DNA of 33,181 nucleotides from Phycisphaerales bacterium (GTDB taxonomy: Bacteria; Planctomycetota; Phycisphaerae; Phycisphaerales; UBA1924), in NCBI GenBank assembly GCA_019750095.1, contig JAIEOW010000016.1:1-33181 (forward strand), read 5' to 3'. Shown here one piece after another: positions 23,503-31,583 of the stretch. The notes beneath the pieces are model-generated. The model was not told the origin of the DNA. It made no database searches and saw only the letters and a program-made list of their open reading frames with translations. Numbering within the stretch: the first letter of the stretch is position 1; each line of letters begins with the position of its first letter. Position numbers and translations under genes: made by a program.

Positions 23503-26238
23503 TCAGGGCAGTGCGGGCACGCGCCCCGGCGCGGGCTTGAGGCCCGGGTACTGCGTGCGCACTGCATCCGCCTTCGCCAGGCTTGTCTGATCGCCAAGCG
23601 CCAGATACACGCGGAGCAGCTCCGCGGCCCGGGGCCTGAGGAGGGTGTTGTCCGGGTCGCTGCCCAACACCTCGCGCGCCTTGTGCAGGAGCATTTCGCA
23701 CTCCGAAGCGACCTCCGCGTGTCGCCCAAGATCGTTGGCGGTGCCGTATCCGTCGGCGGCGATGTCGATGAACTTGTCAATGTCCTTGATCAGTTGGTCG
23801 ATGCTCCGACCAGCGCGCATCATGTCGTAAATCTTGCTGGCTTGCTCCGGTTGCCCTTGAGCCCGCAGGAGCGTGGCGCGGAGCCATGCGGCCTGCTTGA
23901 TGCCATTGGGCGTGCGCTGGCCAGCGAGCTTGTCCGCAGTATCGAGGATCTGCTGGGCCTCATCGAGCTTGCCGCGCAGAATCAGCACGCGAGCCAGCAT
24001 GTTGCGTTCGTACTTTGGGTACGGATGGTCCTTGCCGCGCAGGCGGTCGCTGATCTCCATTGACCGCCTGGCCGCGACCTCCGCCTCTTCAAGCCTTCCG
24101 AGTGCCGCGAGCGACACACTCAGCGTGGTCAGCGGGCGAGAGACGTTGATCTCCTGATTGAGAGCCTCGTACTCCGCGACCGAACGGGTGATGTACGGGA
24201 GCGCCTCGCGAGCGCGCCCGAGCCCGTTCATGTTGAGTGCAATCTCGTGGAGAGAGCTGGCGATCTGGAAGCGGTTGGGGGGGAGGATTTTTGCCGAGAC
24301 GTCCAGGCGTTCGATGTCGACCAGGAGCGCTTCGGTGTTCATGCCGCGCGCGTGGAGACTGAGCGAGAGCAGGTTGAGCGCTTGTGCGTGGTCCGTCGTG
24401 TTGCGAAGGCCGCTCTTCTCGATGATGGCCAGTTGACGTCGCGAGATCGTCTCGTTCTCGGCAGCGCCTCCGGTGAACCACAGCCCCGTCCCTAGCCAGG
24501 CGAGGCACTCCAGGATCTCGGGAGATTCCGCGCCGTAGACACGCTCTGCGATCGCGAGCGAGCGGCGAGCCTGCGCCAGCCCCTCTGCGTATCGACCGAT
24601 CCCGTAGTAGGCCACGGCGACTGACAGCCGCGCCGTGGCCTCAACATCAGGATCCAGCGGCTGGCCAGAGAGGGTCATGCCCTTGTCCGCCGCCAGAACG
24701 GCGCGATCGAGCATCTCGCCGACGGTCACGTCCTTGCGTCCGTCGTTTCGCGTTGGGTCGGCGCCGCTAAGCACTGTGGGCAAGAAGTTCATAGCGGCCT
24801 GCGCCCGTTCGGCGTTCTTCTGGGCCTTGGTCCTTTCCTGGTTCGCACGGGTCTCGTTCTCTTTGGCGATGCGTTCATTGTCTACAGCCACGGCACGTTG
24901 CTCCGCCTCGCGGCGCAGGCCGATGCTCGTGCCAACGGCGGTCGCGAGGAGCCCCGTCGCCGCGACCGTCGCTAGCGCGACCGCGACGCGATTGCGCCGA
25001 GCGAACGTTCGGGCTCGGTACCACCCGCTGGGCGGGCTGGCCTTCACGGCGTCGCCCGCGAGGAAGCGCTGCAAGTCCTCAGCAAAATCCGTCGGCGTGT
25101 GGTACCGGCGGTTGCGGTCCTTCTCGACGGCCTTCATGACCATCCAGTCGACTTCGCCGCGGAGGGTGCCGCCGAGCTTGTCGGGCTGAAGTCGGCGTGC
25201 CGCGGCGATGCTCGCGCGTTTGCCCAAGTCCATGGTCATGACGCGTGTGCTGGGCTTTGGCGGGTCCTGGTTGCGCACCACCTGCTGCATCCGTTCCAGA
25301 CCTTCACTGAGGAGCAGCTCGGTGTCGAATGGCAGCGAACCGCTGAGCAGTTCGTACATCAGCACGCCCAGGGCGTACACGTCCGAACGGGTGTCGACGT
25401 CAACGCCTGACTGGAGAATCTGCTCAGGGCTCATATAGGCGGGCGTGCCGATGAACTGACGAAACGCGGTATAGATCGTCTTGTCGGTGAGCGTGTTCGC
25501 GCCGGAGATGGCCTTGGCGATGCCGAAGTCGATGACCTTCGGCACGGCCTTGCCATCGAGGAGTGTGACGAGCACGTTGCCGGGCTTGATGTCGCGGTGG
25601 ATGATCCCTTTCTGGTGCGCGTGTTGAATCGCCTGGCACACGGGGATCATCAGTTCGATGCGTTCGCGGGGCGAGAGGCGGTTCTCCTCGCGATAGGACG
25701 TGATCGGCACGCCACGAACCAGCTCCATCACAAAGTACGGCCGGCCTGCGGGCGTGGTGCCCGCATCGAGCACCTTGGCGATGTTCGGATGGTCCAACAT
25801 CGCCAGGGCTTGACGCTCGGCCTCGAACCGAGCAACCACCGAGCGTGAATCCATCCCCGGCTTGATGATCTTTACCGCGACGCGCCGCCTGATCGGCTCG
25901 CTCTGCTCTGCCGCGTACACCTCACCAAATCCTCCCTCGCCCAGTTGCTCTAGCAGCTTGAATACTCCGATCGTCGATCCGGGCTTCTCCCCGCGAGGCA
26001 AATGCAGTGTCGGCTCGGCACCAGGGCGAGTCCTTACCATGTCAGCGGTCGAAACCCCCGCACGGATGCGCAGAAGCAGCTCTTCCTGGGCGGTGGCAGA
26101 CAGTGCTTTGCTCACCAGGTCGAAGAGATCCGCGTCCTCGCCGCACATCAGTCGAGCCGCCGACGCGTGATGCTCTTCGGGCATGCTCAGCAGCAGAGTG
26201 ACAATCTCAGCAGCACGATCTCGGTTGGGTGCGCTCAT
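23503..26238 (-). CDS. Membrane Ser/Thr protein kinase with C-terminal TPR-like sensor/adaptor
   Basis: A 911-residue protein. After ~88 residues comes a Hanks-type kinase domain: Gly-rich loop GEGGFGEV (100-107), Lys123 in VAVKII, catalytic HRDIKPGN (Asp216), DFG (237-239), GTPAYMSPEQ (activation segment end) and SDVYALGVLMYELL. A single membrane helix follows (about 410-432, VAVALATVAATGLLATAV). A region of about 450 residues with TPR-like helices then carries sequences such as YGIGRYAEGLAQARRSLAIAERVYG. Planctomycetes encode many such kinases, thought to transmit external signals; the substrate is unknown. The start is the ATG at 26238, about 85 residues before the kinase domain; the frame is open to 26787 upstream, but that would overlap the divergent sigma gene. 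The neighbour is a divergent ECF sigma factor, 114 bp away. Confidence 0.87.
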   Translation of the reverse strand: MSAPNRDRAAEIVTLLLSMPEEHHASAARLMCGEDADLFDLVSKALSATAQEELLLRIRAGVSTADMVRTRPGAEPTLHLPRGEKPGSTIGVFKLLEQLGEGGFGEVYAAEQSEPIRRRVAVKIIKPGMDSRSVVARFEAERQALAMLDHPNIAKVLDAGTTPAGRPYFVMELVRGVPITSYREENRLSPRERIELMIPVCQAIQHAHQKGIIHRDIKPGNVLVTLLDGKAVPKVIDFGIAKAISGANTLTDKTIYTAFRQFIGTPAYMSPEQILQSGVDVDTRSDVYALGVLMYELLSGSLPFDTELLLSEGLERMQQVVRNQDPPKPSTRVMTMDLGKRASIAAARRLQPDKLGGTLRGEVDWMVMKAVEKDRNRRYHTPTDFAEDLQRFLAGDAVKASPPSGWYRARTFARRNRVAVALATVAATGLLATAVGTSIGLRREAEQRAVAVDNERIAKENETRANQERTKAQKNAERAQAAMNFLPTVLSGADPTRNDGRKDVTVGEMLDRAVLAADKGMTLSGQPLDPDVEATARLSVAVAYYGIGRYAEGLAQARRSLAIAERVYGAESPEILECLAWLGTGLWFTGGAAENETISRRQLAIIEKSGLRNTTDHAQALNLLSLSLHARGMNTEALLVDIERLDVSAKILPPNRFQIASSLHEIALNMNGLGRAREALPYITRSVAEYEALNQEINVSRPLTTLSVSLAALGRLEEAEVAARRSMEISDRLRGKDHPYPKYERNMLARVLILRGKLDEAQQILDTADKLAGQRTPNGIKQAAWLRATLLRAQGQPEQASKIYDMMRAGRSIDQLIKDIDKFIDIAADGYGTANDLGRHAEVASECEMLLHKAREVLGSDPDNTLLRPRAAELLRVYLALGDQTSLAKADAVRTQYPGLKPAPGRVPALP

Positions 26239-26352
26239 GGCGGTCTCGCGTTGAAAAGGGAGTGTCTGAGAAAGCCACTCAAGCATAGTGAACCGATAAG
26301 GAGATCTGACAAGTACTCCGCGGAGTTGTGCGTCGGTTGTAGAATGCGGGAT
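26239..26352. promoter_or_regulatory. Divergent promoter region of the kinase and ECF sigma factor
   Basis: This 114-bp gap must carry both promoters. On the minus strand TTGTCA (26307-26312) and TATGCT (26282-26287) are 19 bp apart, a possible sigma70-type promoter for the kinase. A perfect 12-bp palindrome (26315-26326) lies between it and the sigma start. On the plus strand a TAGAAT (26340-26345) lacks a matching -35. All assignments are tentative. Confidence 0.3.
26315..26326. promoter_or_regulatory. Perfect 12-bp palindrome ACTCCGCGGAGT
   Basis: ACTCCG is followed directly by CGGAGT, a full dyad with no spacer, 27 bp upstream of the ECF sigma start. A symmetrical site in a divergent promoter gap is the kind of place a dimeric repressor or regulator binds. 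No such regulator is identified. Confidence 0.4.
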
Positions 26353-26931
26353 ATGGACCCGACCTCCGCAACCTTGCTGCTTCGTCTGAAAGCCGATGGC
26401 GATGCGCGGGAGGTAGCCTGGATCGAGTTCTGTGATCGCTACGAGCCGATCATCGCCGGCTTCGCCCGGAGGCAGGGCCTGGCGACGAACCAGATTCCCG
26501 ATCTGGTCCAGCAGATCGTTGTGGGCTTCTTTGCCGCTCAGCCCCGGTTCCTTTATGACCCAAGTCAGGGGCGATTCCGCGGATATCTCAAGGCGTGCGT
26601 CGCGCATGAGGTGCAGCGGCTGCGAACAACTTCGGCCACCTTGGCCAAACGCGAGTTGGAAGCGGCGATACCCGACGAATCCACCGACCAGGCATGGGAC
26701 GCGGAGTGGGAGTCGCATCAGTTGCGGGCAGCGATGGAGCGGGTCCGCGCGAGCTACTACAGCAACGCAACCTATGAGGCGTTCCATCGAGTGTTTGTTT
26801 GTGGCGAGCCGGTCGAACGCGTTGCCGCAGATCTCAATCTCTCTCGCGACTCGGTGTACCAGGCGAAGACCCGCGTTCTGGCAAAGCTACGACTGGAGCT
26901 TGCCCGGCTTGCCGAGCAGATGGGCGAGTGA
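26353..26931 (+). CDS. ECF-type RNA polymerase sigma factor
   Basis: A 192-residue protein. The first part, SATLLLRLKADGDAREVAWIEFCDRYEPIIAGFARRQGL, shows the sigma-2 region pattern of planctomycete ECF factors, with DLVQQIVVGFF and a RFRGYLKACVAHEV motif at the 2.x boundary. Sigma-4 follows with a helix-turn-helix: FHRVFVCGEPVERVAADLNLSRDSVYQAKTRVLAKLRLEL. The start at 26353 (MDPTSATLLL) matches the usual N-terminus; an ATG at 26344 would add three residues. It is divergent from the Ser/Thr kinase gene (114-bp gap), a frequent planctomycete arrangement in which the kinase may act on the sigma factor or share its control. No anti-sigma gene is seen nearby. Confidence 0.86.
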   Translation: MDPTSATLLLRLKADGDAREVAWIEFCDRYEPIIAGFARRQGLATNQIPDLVQQIVVGFFAAQPRFLYDPSQGRFRGYLKACVAHEVQRLRTTSATLAKRELEAAIPDESTDQAWDAEWESHQLRAAMERVRASYYSNATYEAFHRVFVCGEPVERVAADLNLSRDSVYQAKTRVLAKLRLELARLAEQMGE

Positions 26932-27156
26932 TCAGTTCATGGCGAGATACGCGGCGAAACTCGCGATTGTCGTGCTGGGCTTCACTCGGTGGACTCAGCA
27001 ACTCGGAATATCAAGGCAGGCACTTCCGGTCAGTCGACTGATCATCCGAGAGGCCTCTCGGTGCGGAGTGCAGTCCCGATAGCGTGCTTGCGGTTCTCTG
27101 GCTGAGCGATCTGGCGTGCGTGACGGTCCATGACGTTCAGTCGGGACAGACGGCTT

Positions 27157-27405
27157 TCACGAGGCCAGCTGAAGCATCAGTGCATCGGGGATCAGCACTG
27201 TCGCATTCTCGCCGAGCAACTCCACGGGTGTCCACCCGAGAACGTGCTCCAGCGAGTCATTCGCAGAACGGAGCACGCCACCTTCATCCATCGTGATGAT
27301 CGGAGTCAGGAACGCCTGTCGATTGGCGATACCGAGTTTAGTTGGAGGTGGACGCGCCTCCGCGGCTGCACGGTTCGTTGGGCGAGATGGCAGGCCAGCA
27401 GGCAT
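27157..27405 (-). pseudogene. PAS-domain fragment (remnant of a sensor kinase or similar)
   Basis: The 82-codon frame includes AFLTPIITMDEGGVLRS, then AND, then SLEHVLGWTPVELLGENATVLIPD. That is the first half of a PAS domain (compare the ITxDExGxIxSxNxAxExLFGYxxEELxGxxVxxLxP pattern). It breaks off at MLQLAS, before the second half of the fold. Upstream residues (GLPSRPTNRAAAE...) are not homologous, and no ribosome-binding site precedes the ATG at 27405. The rest of a host gene (kinase, cyclase) was not found on either side. It probably derives from a decayed PAS-containing signalling gene. Confidence 0.6.
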
Positions 27406-27499
27406 GCTCTATGGTAAGAAGTTGGCCACTATGCAGCCTCCGCGATTTGAGCGGACGCTCAAAGTGGGAACGTGCCCACATTACGCGACGCTCTGTGTG

Positions 27500-27534
27500 A
27501 GGACTCGCTCTGCCGCCATCTGACTGAGAGTCCT
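27500..27534. repeat. Inverted repeat, 7-bp arms
   Basis: AGGACTC (27500-27506) pairs with GAGTCCT (27528-27534) across 21 nt. An overlapping alternative (CGCTCT with AGAGCG further on) could form instead. It lies in the gene-poor region and might belong to a structured RNA; evidence is slight. Confidence 0.25.
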
Positions 27535-27651
27535 GCGAGAGCGCGGGAGGGCCACGATGTAGGGCGCGGCGCCGATGGGACTCGGGCCAACCCCGTGAAT
27601 GTTCCGCCCACCTGTTGTACGAAATGCGGCAATGCAGTGCCATCGCAAGCC

Positions 27652-27683
27652 CTCCCCGGTGGCGTTGGTACGCTACCGGGGGT
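27652..27683 (+). other. Strong RNA-type hairpin in the gene-poor region
   Basis: CCCCGGTGGCG (27654-27664) pairs with CGCTACCGGGG (27671-27681) around a 6-nt loop TTGGTA, extendable by two pairs on each side. The one non-Watson-Crick position is a G-U pair on the + strand (it would be a C-A mismatch on the - strand), as is the outer U-G pair. The fold therefore suits a + strand transcript. No T-tract follows, so it is not called a terminator. Confidence 0.4.
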
Positions 27684-27807
27684 TGGTGTCCAAAGGCCTA
27701 TTGAAAGAGTAGTGCGGGTCAACAAAGGCAACGTCGCGAACGAGACTTCCGCAACGTCGAGGAACTGCACCCTCCAGACTTGGCCCGATGCTGCGTGCCG
27801 TCGAGTC

Positions 27808-28584
27808 CTAAGTCCCGCTGTCGGTGAGCCGGTAGCCCACTCCCGGCTCGGTGATGATGAATCGCGGCTGGGCGGGGTCTGCCTCCAGCTTCTTCCGAAG
27901 TTCGCCCGCGTACACGCGGAGGTACTGCACGTCGCTGGTGTGTTGCGGGCCCCAGACCTCTGTCAGGATGAGTTGGTGGGTGAGCACCCTACCCGCATGC
28001 TTGACGAGGAATGCCATGAGCTTGAACTCCATGGGCGTGAGACGGATCTCGCGGCGTCCATTGGCATCGGTGAGGTGAACGAGGCGCGCGAGCATGTCAA
28101 CTCGCAGCGTGCGTCCGTCGATCGTGGCCTCATAGGGCCTCGGCTCGTACCCGGGGCCTCTTGAACCAGCAATCGCGGAGTGACGCAGCGCGACTCGGAT
28201 ACGGGCGAGGAGTTCGCCGACGCCGAAGGGCTTGGTGAGGTAGTCGTCGGCTCCTGAATCCAACGCCGCGACCTTGTCGCTCTCCTGTCCGCGGGCCGAG
28301 AGCACGACAATCGGCACGGACGACTCTGTGCGGATGGTCTTAGTGACCTGCAGGCCGTCGCCATCAGGAAGACCAAGATCGAGCAGGATGAGGTCGGGGC
28401 GGATCGTGACGGCTTGGAGCACGCCGTCGCGAGCGGTGCTGCATTCTTTGACTCGGAAGTGGTTCGCTTCGAGCGTGGCTCGGAGGAACCGACAGATTGG
28501 CTCCTCGTCCTCGATGATGAGGATGAGCGGGGCATGTCCGGAAGGTGATATTGCCGTGGTGGGGGTTGCGCGTGCTTCGCTCAT
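27808..28584 (-). CDS. kdpE: KdpE response regulator (OmpR/PhoB family)
   Basis: A 258-residue protein. The N-terminal receiver has the acidic triad EDE (25-27), phosphoacceptor Asp69 in LILLDLGLPDGDG, and Lys118 in LTKPF. The C-terminal winged helix (about 155-255) includes RLTPMEFKLMAFLVKHAGRVLTHQLIL, VQYLRVYAGELRKKLE and the PGVGYRL end typical of KdpE. KdpE is phosphorylated by KdpD and activates the kdp transporter genes when potassium is short. It is coupled to kdpD by ATGA overlap (28581-28584), so sensor and regulator are translated together. The first ~18 residues are polar and variable. High confidence in identity because of the adjacent kdpD, kdpC and kdpB. Confidence 0.93.
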   Translation of the reverse strand: MSEARATPTTAISPSGHAPLILIIEDEEPICRFLRATLEANHFRVKECSTARDGVLQAVTIRPDLILLDLGLPDGDGLQVTKTIRTESSVPIVVLSARGQESDKVAALDSGADDYLTKPFGVGELLARIRVALRHSAIAGSRGPGYEPRPYEATIDGRTLRVDMLARLVHLTDANGRREIRLTPMEFKLMAFLVKHAGRVLTHQLILTEVWGPQHTSDVQYLRVYAGELRKKLEADPAQPRFIITEPGVGYRLTDSGT

Positions 28585-31583
28585 GATGCACCGCCCTCGG
28601 CGTGAGTCTGCTCGGCCAACTCACTGGGAATGGAAGGTTGCGGTTGGTCGACATGGAGGGAAAACATGAACGCGACGCCGTGGGGGGGGCGGGGCGTGTT
28701 GGGCTCAGCCCAGATGCGACCGCCGTGAGCACGGATGATGCCCTCGCAAATGGTGAGCCCGAGCCCCATGCCAGTGCTTGAAGGAGAGGTGCCACCTGCC
28801 GCCGTGGAAGACTTTGATGCACGCCCGCGATAAAAGCGCTGGAAGACCTTGGCGGCCTCGTCGTCAGAAAGTCCCGGTCCTTCATCGGAGACTTTCACCA
28901 TCACCTGCGCATCAGCCGTCCACGCACTCACCGAGATCGGGGTACCGGGGGGCGTGTAGCGAAGGGCATTCTCGATCAGGTTGTGCACGACCTGCGGGAG
29001 CATGGCGTTGTCAACTCGGACCATCGGCAGGTCGGTGGGCAGATGCACTCGGAATGCACGCGAGGCCAAGTCCTCGCGGTGGCGAGCCAAACCCACGCCG
29101 ACGATCTCTTCGAGCGTGGTCCACTCGCGGTTTAGAGCGATGGTGCCCGACTCCAATCGCGTGGCGAAGACGAGGTTGGCGATGATGTCGTTGAGGCGTG
29201 AGGATTCGTCGATGATGGTGCGAAGGAGCGAAGCTCTGGTGCCTGCATGCAGTCCTTGGGAAGCCGGGTTGCCCGTCCCACACCCGTTCGCTTCATTCGT
29301 GCCCGCCGCTTGCTCAAGCGTGCTGGCGGCTCCAGTGATGCTGGCCAGCGGAGTTCGCAGGTCGTGCGATACCGAACTCAGCAGGGCGCTCCGCAGCCGC
29401 TCGCGCTCCGCTTCAAGCTTCGCGGCCTGCTGCGATTCACTCAGCGAGACGCGTTCCAAGGCCGAGGCGATCTGACTCACCAGCGCGTCTATCAACATCA
29501 GGCTCGAAGCATCGAAGTCCCTAACGCCCTCGGTGCTTGTTTCACCACCAACCGGACGCAGCCCAAGAATCCCGAGCTTGCCGCTCGTACCGACGAGCGG
29601 CACGTACCGACCCGCCGAGGCCGGGAGTTTCTGCGTGCCCAGCCCCGCGGGCTTGCCGTGGTCGAGTGCCCATTGTGCGACGCCCCGCTCGCGTCCGCCA
29701 GCATCGTCGAACCAGTCCGGCGCTCCGCCAAAGGCGAGCACATCGAGTGCCGAGGTGGACCTGCCATGCACCGGAAGGGCGACGACGACATCGACCCTTA
29801 GCAGGTCGTGGGTGTGCCTTGCGGCGATTGCGGCAACATCGCGGATGCCCTGCGCTGCCGCGAGCTCGCGCGACAGGGCGTAGAGCGCTGCCGTCTGTCG
29901 TTCGCGGTCCCACGCTGAGCGGGCCTGCTCGCGCGTCCGCGCGGCGAGGGTGCCGACGATGAGCCCCACCGCGAGCATCACGCCGAACGTCAGCAGGTAG
30001 GTCGGGTCATTGACGGACAGTGAGAAACGCGGCTCGGTGAAGAAGAAGTTGAACGCGAGCACGGAGAGCACGCTGGCAAGCGTCGCGGGCCCTCGTCCGC
30101 ACCAGATCGCACAGACAACGATGCCGCCGAGAAGGATGAGAGCCTCCTCCGAAAGATCCGGCGGCTGATAGAACGCCAGCGCAAGCAAGGACGTTGCGGC
30201 GACGATGAGCAAGGCTCCGCCGAACCTGACTACGCCGAACCGGGCAACGTGCGATCCCCAGGATCGGGACGACGATCCAACACCCCGGCCACTGCCAATC
30301 TGCGTCTGCTCAGCCTCTCCCGCCCGTCCGCGTGCTCCACTCCCCGAGTCATCACCACGAACCACGTAGACATCGATGTCACCACTCTCGCGGATCAGGT
30401 TGTCGATGAACGAGCCGAACAGCAACTCCCTCCAGCGTGGTCGCTCGGTCTTGCCAACCACGATCTTTCCGACGTTTCGAGCTCGGGCAAAGGCGATCAA
30501 CTCTCGGGCCGCGTTCTCGCCGGCAAGCGTTGCCGTCGTCGCTCCGAGGCTTTCAGCAAGCCGCATGTTCTGTGTCAGCCGATCACGATCCATGGCAGAC
30601 AAATCGACGGTGCGTGGCGTTTCGACATAGACGGCGAGCAGGTCGGCGTGCAGCCCCGCGCTCATGCGTTTGGCGGCCCGGATGAGCCTGCCCGACATCG
30701 GGCTGGGGCTGACGGCGACGACGATGCGCTCGCCCGCGGCCCAGACGGCACGGATGCCGCGGTCCTGCTTGTATCGCCGGAGTTCGGAGTCCACCCACGC
30801 GGCCGTGCGTCGGAGCGCCAGTTCGCGCAGCGCGGTGAGATTGCCTTTGCGGAAGAAGCCGTCGCTGGGGTCCACCGCGCGCGCGGCGTTGTCGCCGAGG
30901 TAGACCTTGCCGGCACGCAGCCGCTCGTGGAGCACCTCGGTGGGCAGGTCGACGAGTTCGATTTCGTCGGCCTCGTCGAAGATCGAGTCCGGCACCGTCT
31001 CGCGCACCGGCACGCCGGTGATCTGCGTTACCACGTCGTTGATCGACTCCAGATGCTGGACGTTGAGCGTCGTGTAGACGTTCACGCCCGCCTTGAGGCA
31101 CTCCCGCACATCTTGCCAGCGCTTCTCACGCCCCCCCCCGCCCCCTGCGGAGCCCCCCGCAAAGCCCGGAGCGTTGGTGTGGGCCAGCTCATCCACGAGC
31201 AGGATGTCCGGCCGACGCAGGATCGCGGCCTCCGCATCAAACTCGTGCAGCGTGGTTCCCGAGTATTCGATCCTTTTGCGAGGCAGGATGTCCAGCCCCA
31301 GCAGCATCAGCTCGGTCTCGACACGCCCGTGAGTCTCAACGATGCCCGCAACCACATCGACGCCTTGGGCCGCCATGCGCTGCGCCGCCGCGAGCATGGC
31401 GTAGGTCTTTCCCACGCCGGGGGCCATGCCGAAGAAGATCTTGAGCTTGCCGCGGGCGGGTCCGTTCACGCTGTCCCCACCGCCCGCGCGTGCCTCCTCC
31501 CGCTGGATGCGGGCGAGAAGTTCGGCGGGATCGGGACGGGAGTTGGGCATAAGCAAATCGTAAGGGTCAGCTCGCGGACTCAC
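28581..31583 (-). CDS. kdpD: KdpD sensor histidine kinase with glycine-rich insertion
   Basis: A 1000-residue kinase. N-terminal KdpD domain: RPDPAELLARIQREE, Walker A-like GMAPGVGKT (52-60) and Walker B-like DILLVDELAHTNAPG. A USP-like domain follows (IVVAVSPSPMSGRLIRAA). Hydrophobic segments then form the membrane domain (about 455-550), with a GAF-like stretch after. The kinase end has H740 in SVSHDLRTPLAS, NLIENALRYTP and GMGLGLTICEGIIRAHGG. The segment after NAPG carries a Gly-rich insert (about 141-152) encoded by long G-runs, absent from the E. coli protein. The start is ambiguous: a GTG at 31583 overlaps the kdpC stop (GTGA), while an ATG at 31550 would give the usual N-terminus (MPNSRPDP). 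The GTG is annotated because of the overlap. Confidence 0.92.
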   Translation of the reverse strand: MSPRADPYDLLMPNSRPDPAELLARIQREEARAGGGDSVNGPARGKLKIFFGMAPGVGKTYAMLAAAQRMAAQGVDVVAGIVETHGRVETELMLLGLDILPRKRIEYSGTTLHEFDAEAAILRRPDILLVDELAHTNAPGFAGGSAGGGGGREKRWQDVRECLKAGVNVYTTLNVQHLESINDVVTQITGVPVRETVPDSIFDEADEIELVDLPTEVLHERLRAGKVYLGDNAARAVDPSDGFFRKGNLTALRELALRRTAAWVDSELRRYKQDRGIRAVWAAGERIVVAVSPSPMSGRLIRAAKRMSAGLHADLLAVYVETPRTVDLSAMDRDRLTQNMRLAESLGATTATLAGENAARELIAFARARNVGKIVVGKTERPRWRELLFGSFIDNLIRESGDIDVYVVRGDDSGSGARGRAGEAEQTQIGSGRGVGSSSRSWGSHVARFGVVRFGGALLIVAATSLLALAFYQPPDLSEEALILLGGIVVCAIWCGRGPATLASVLSVLAFNFFFTEPRFSLSVNDPTYLLTFGVMLAVGLIVGTLAARTREQARSAWDRERQTAALYALSRELAAAQGIRDVAAIAARHTHDLLRVDVVVALPVHGRSTSALDVLAFGGAPDWFDDAGGRERGVAQWALDHGKPAGLGTQKLPASAGRYVPLVGTSGKLGILGLRPVGGETSTEGVRDFDASSLMLIDALVSQIASALERVSLSESQQAAKLEAERERLRSALLSSVSHDLRTPLASITGAASTLEQAAGTNEANGCGTGNPASQGLHAGTRASLLRTIIDESSRLNDIIANLVFATRLESGTIALNREWTTLEEIVGVGLARHREDLASRAFRVHLPTDLPMVRVDNAMLPQVVHNLIENALRYTPPGTPISVSAWTADAQVMVKVSDEGPGLSDDEAAKVFQRFYRGRASKSSTAAGGTSPSSTGMGLGLTICEGIIRAHGGRIWAEPNTPRPPHGVAFMFSLHVDQPQPSIPSELAEQTHAEGGAS
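31131..31158. repeat. Poly-C/poly-G tracts within kdpD
   Basis: On the + strand nine C (31131-31139), one G, five C (31141-31145), TGCGGAG, then six C (31153-31158). On the kdpD coding strand these are G-runs of 6, 5 and 9. The longest encodes glycines of the insert near residues 141-152. Such tracts are prone to slippage and can form G-quadruplexes. Confidence 0.6.

Larger units (their letters stand above)
26932..27807. other. Gene-poor region between ECF sigma factor and kdpE
   Basis: 876 bp with no intact recognisable gene. It holds a PAS-like remnant on the minus strand (27157-27405), an inverted repeat (27500-27506 with 27528-27534) and a strong hairpin (27652-27683). A 47-codon frame at 26939-27082 and longer frames at 27459-27770 (-) and from 27472 (+) have no ribosome-binding site and no recognised homology. 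The region could hide a structured RNA or be degraded sequence. Confidence 0.45.

Noticed and set aside
26939..27082. 47-codon frame directly after the ECF sigma gene
   Set aside because: No ribosome-binding site, no homology, and too short to support.
27459..27770. 103-codon minus-strand frame in the gene-poor region, with an opposite + frame from 27472
   Set aside because: Sequences look random, start codons have no ribosome-binding site, and no family is recognised.
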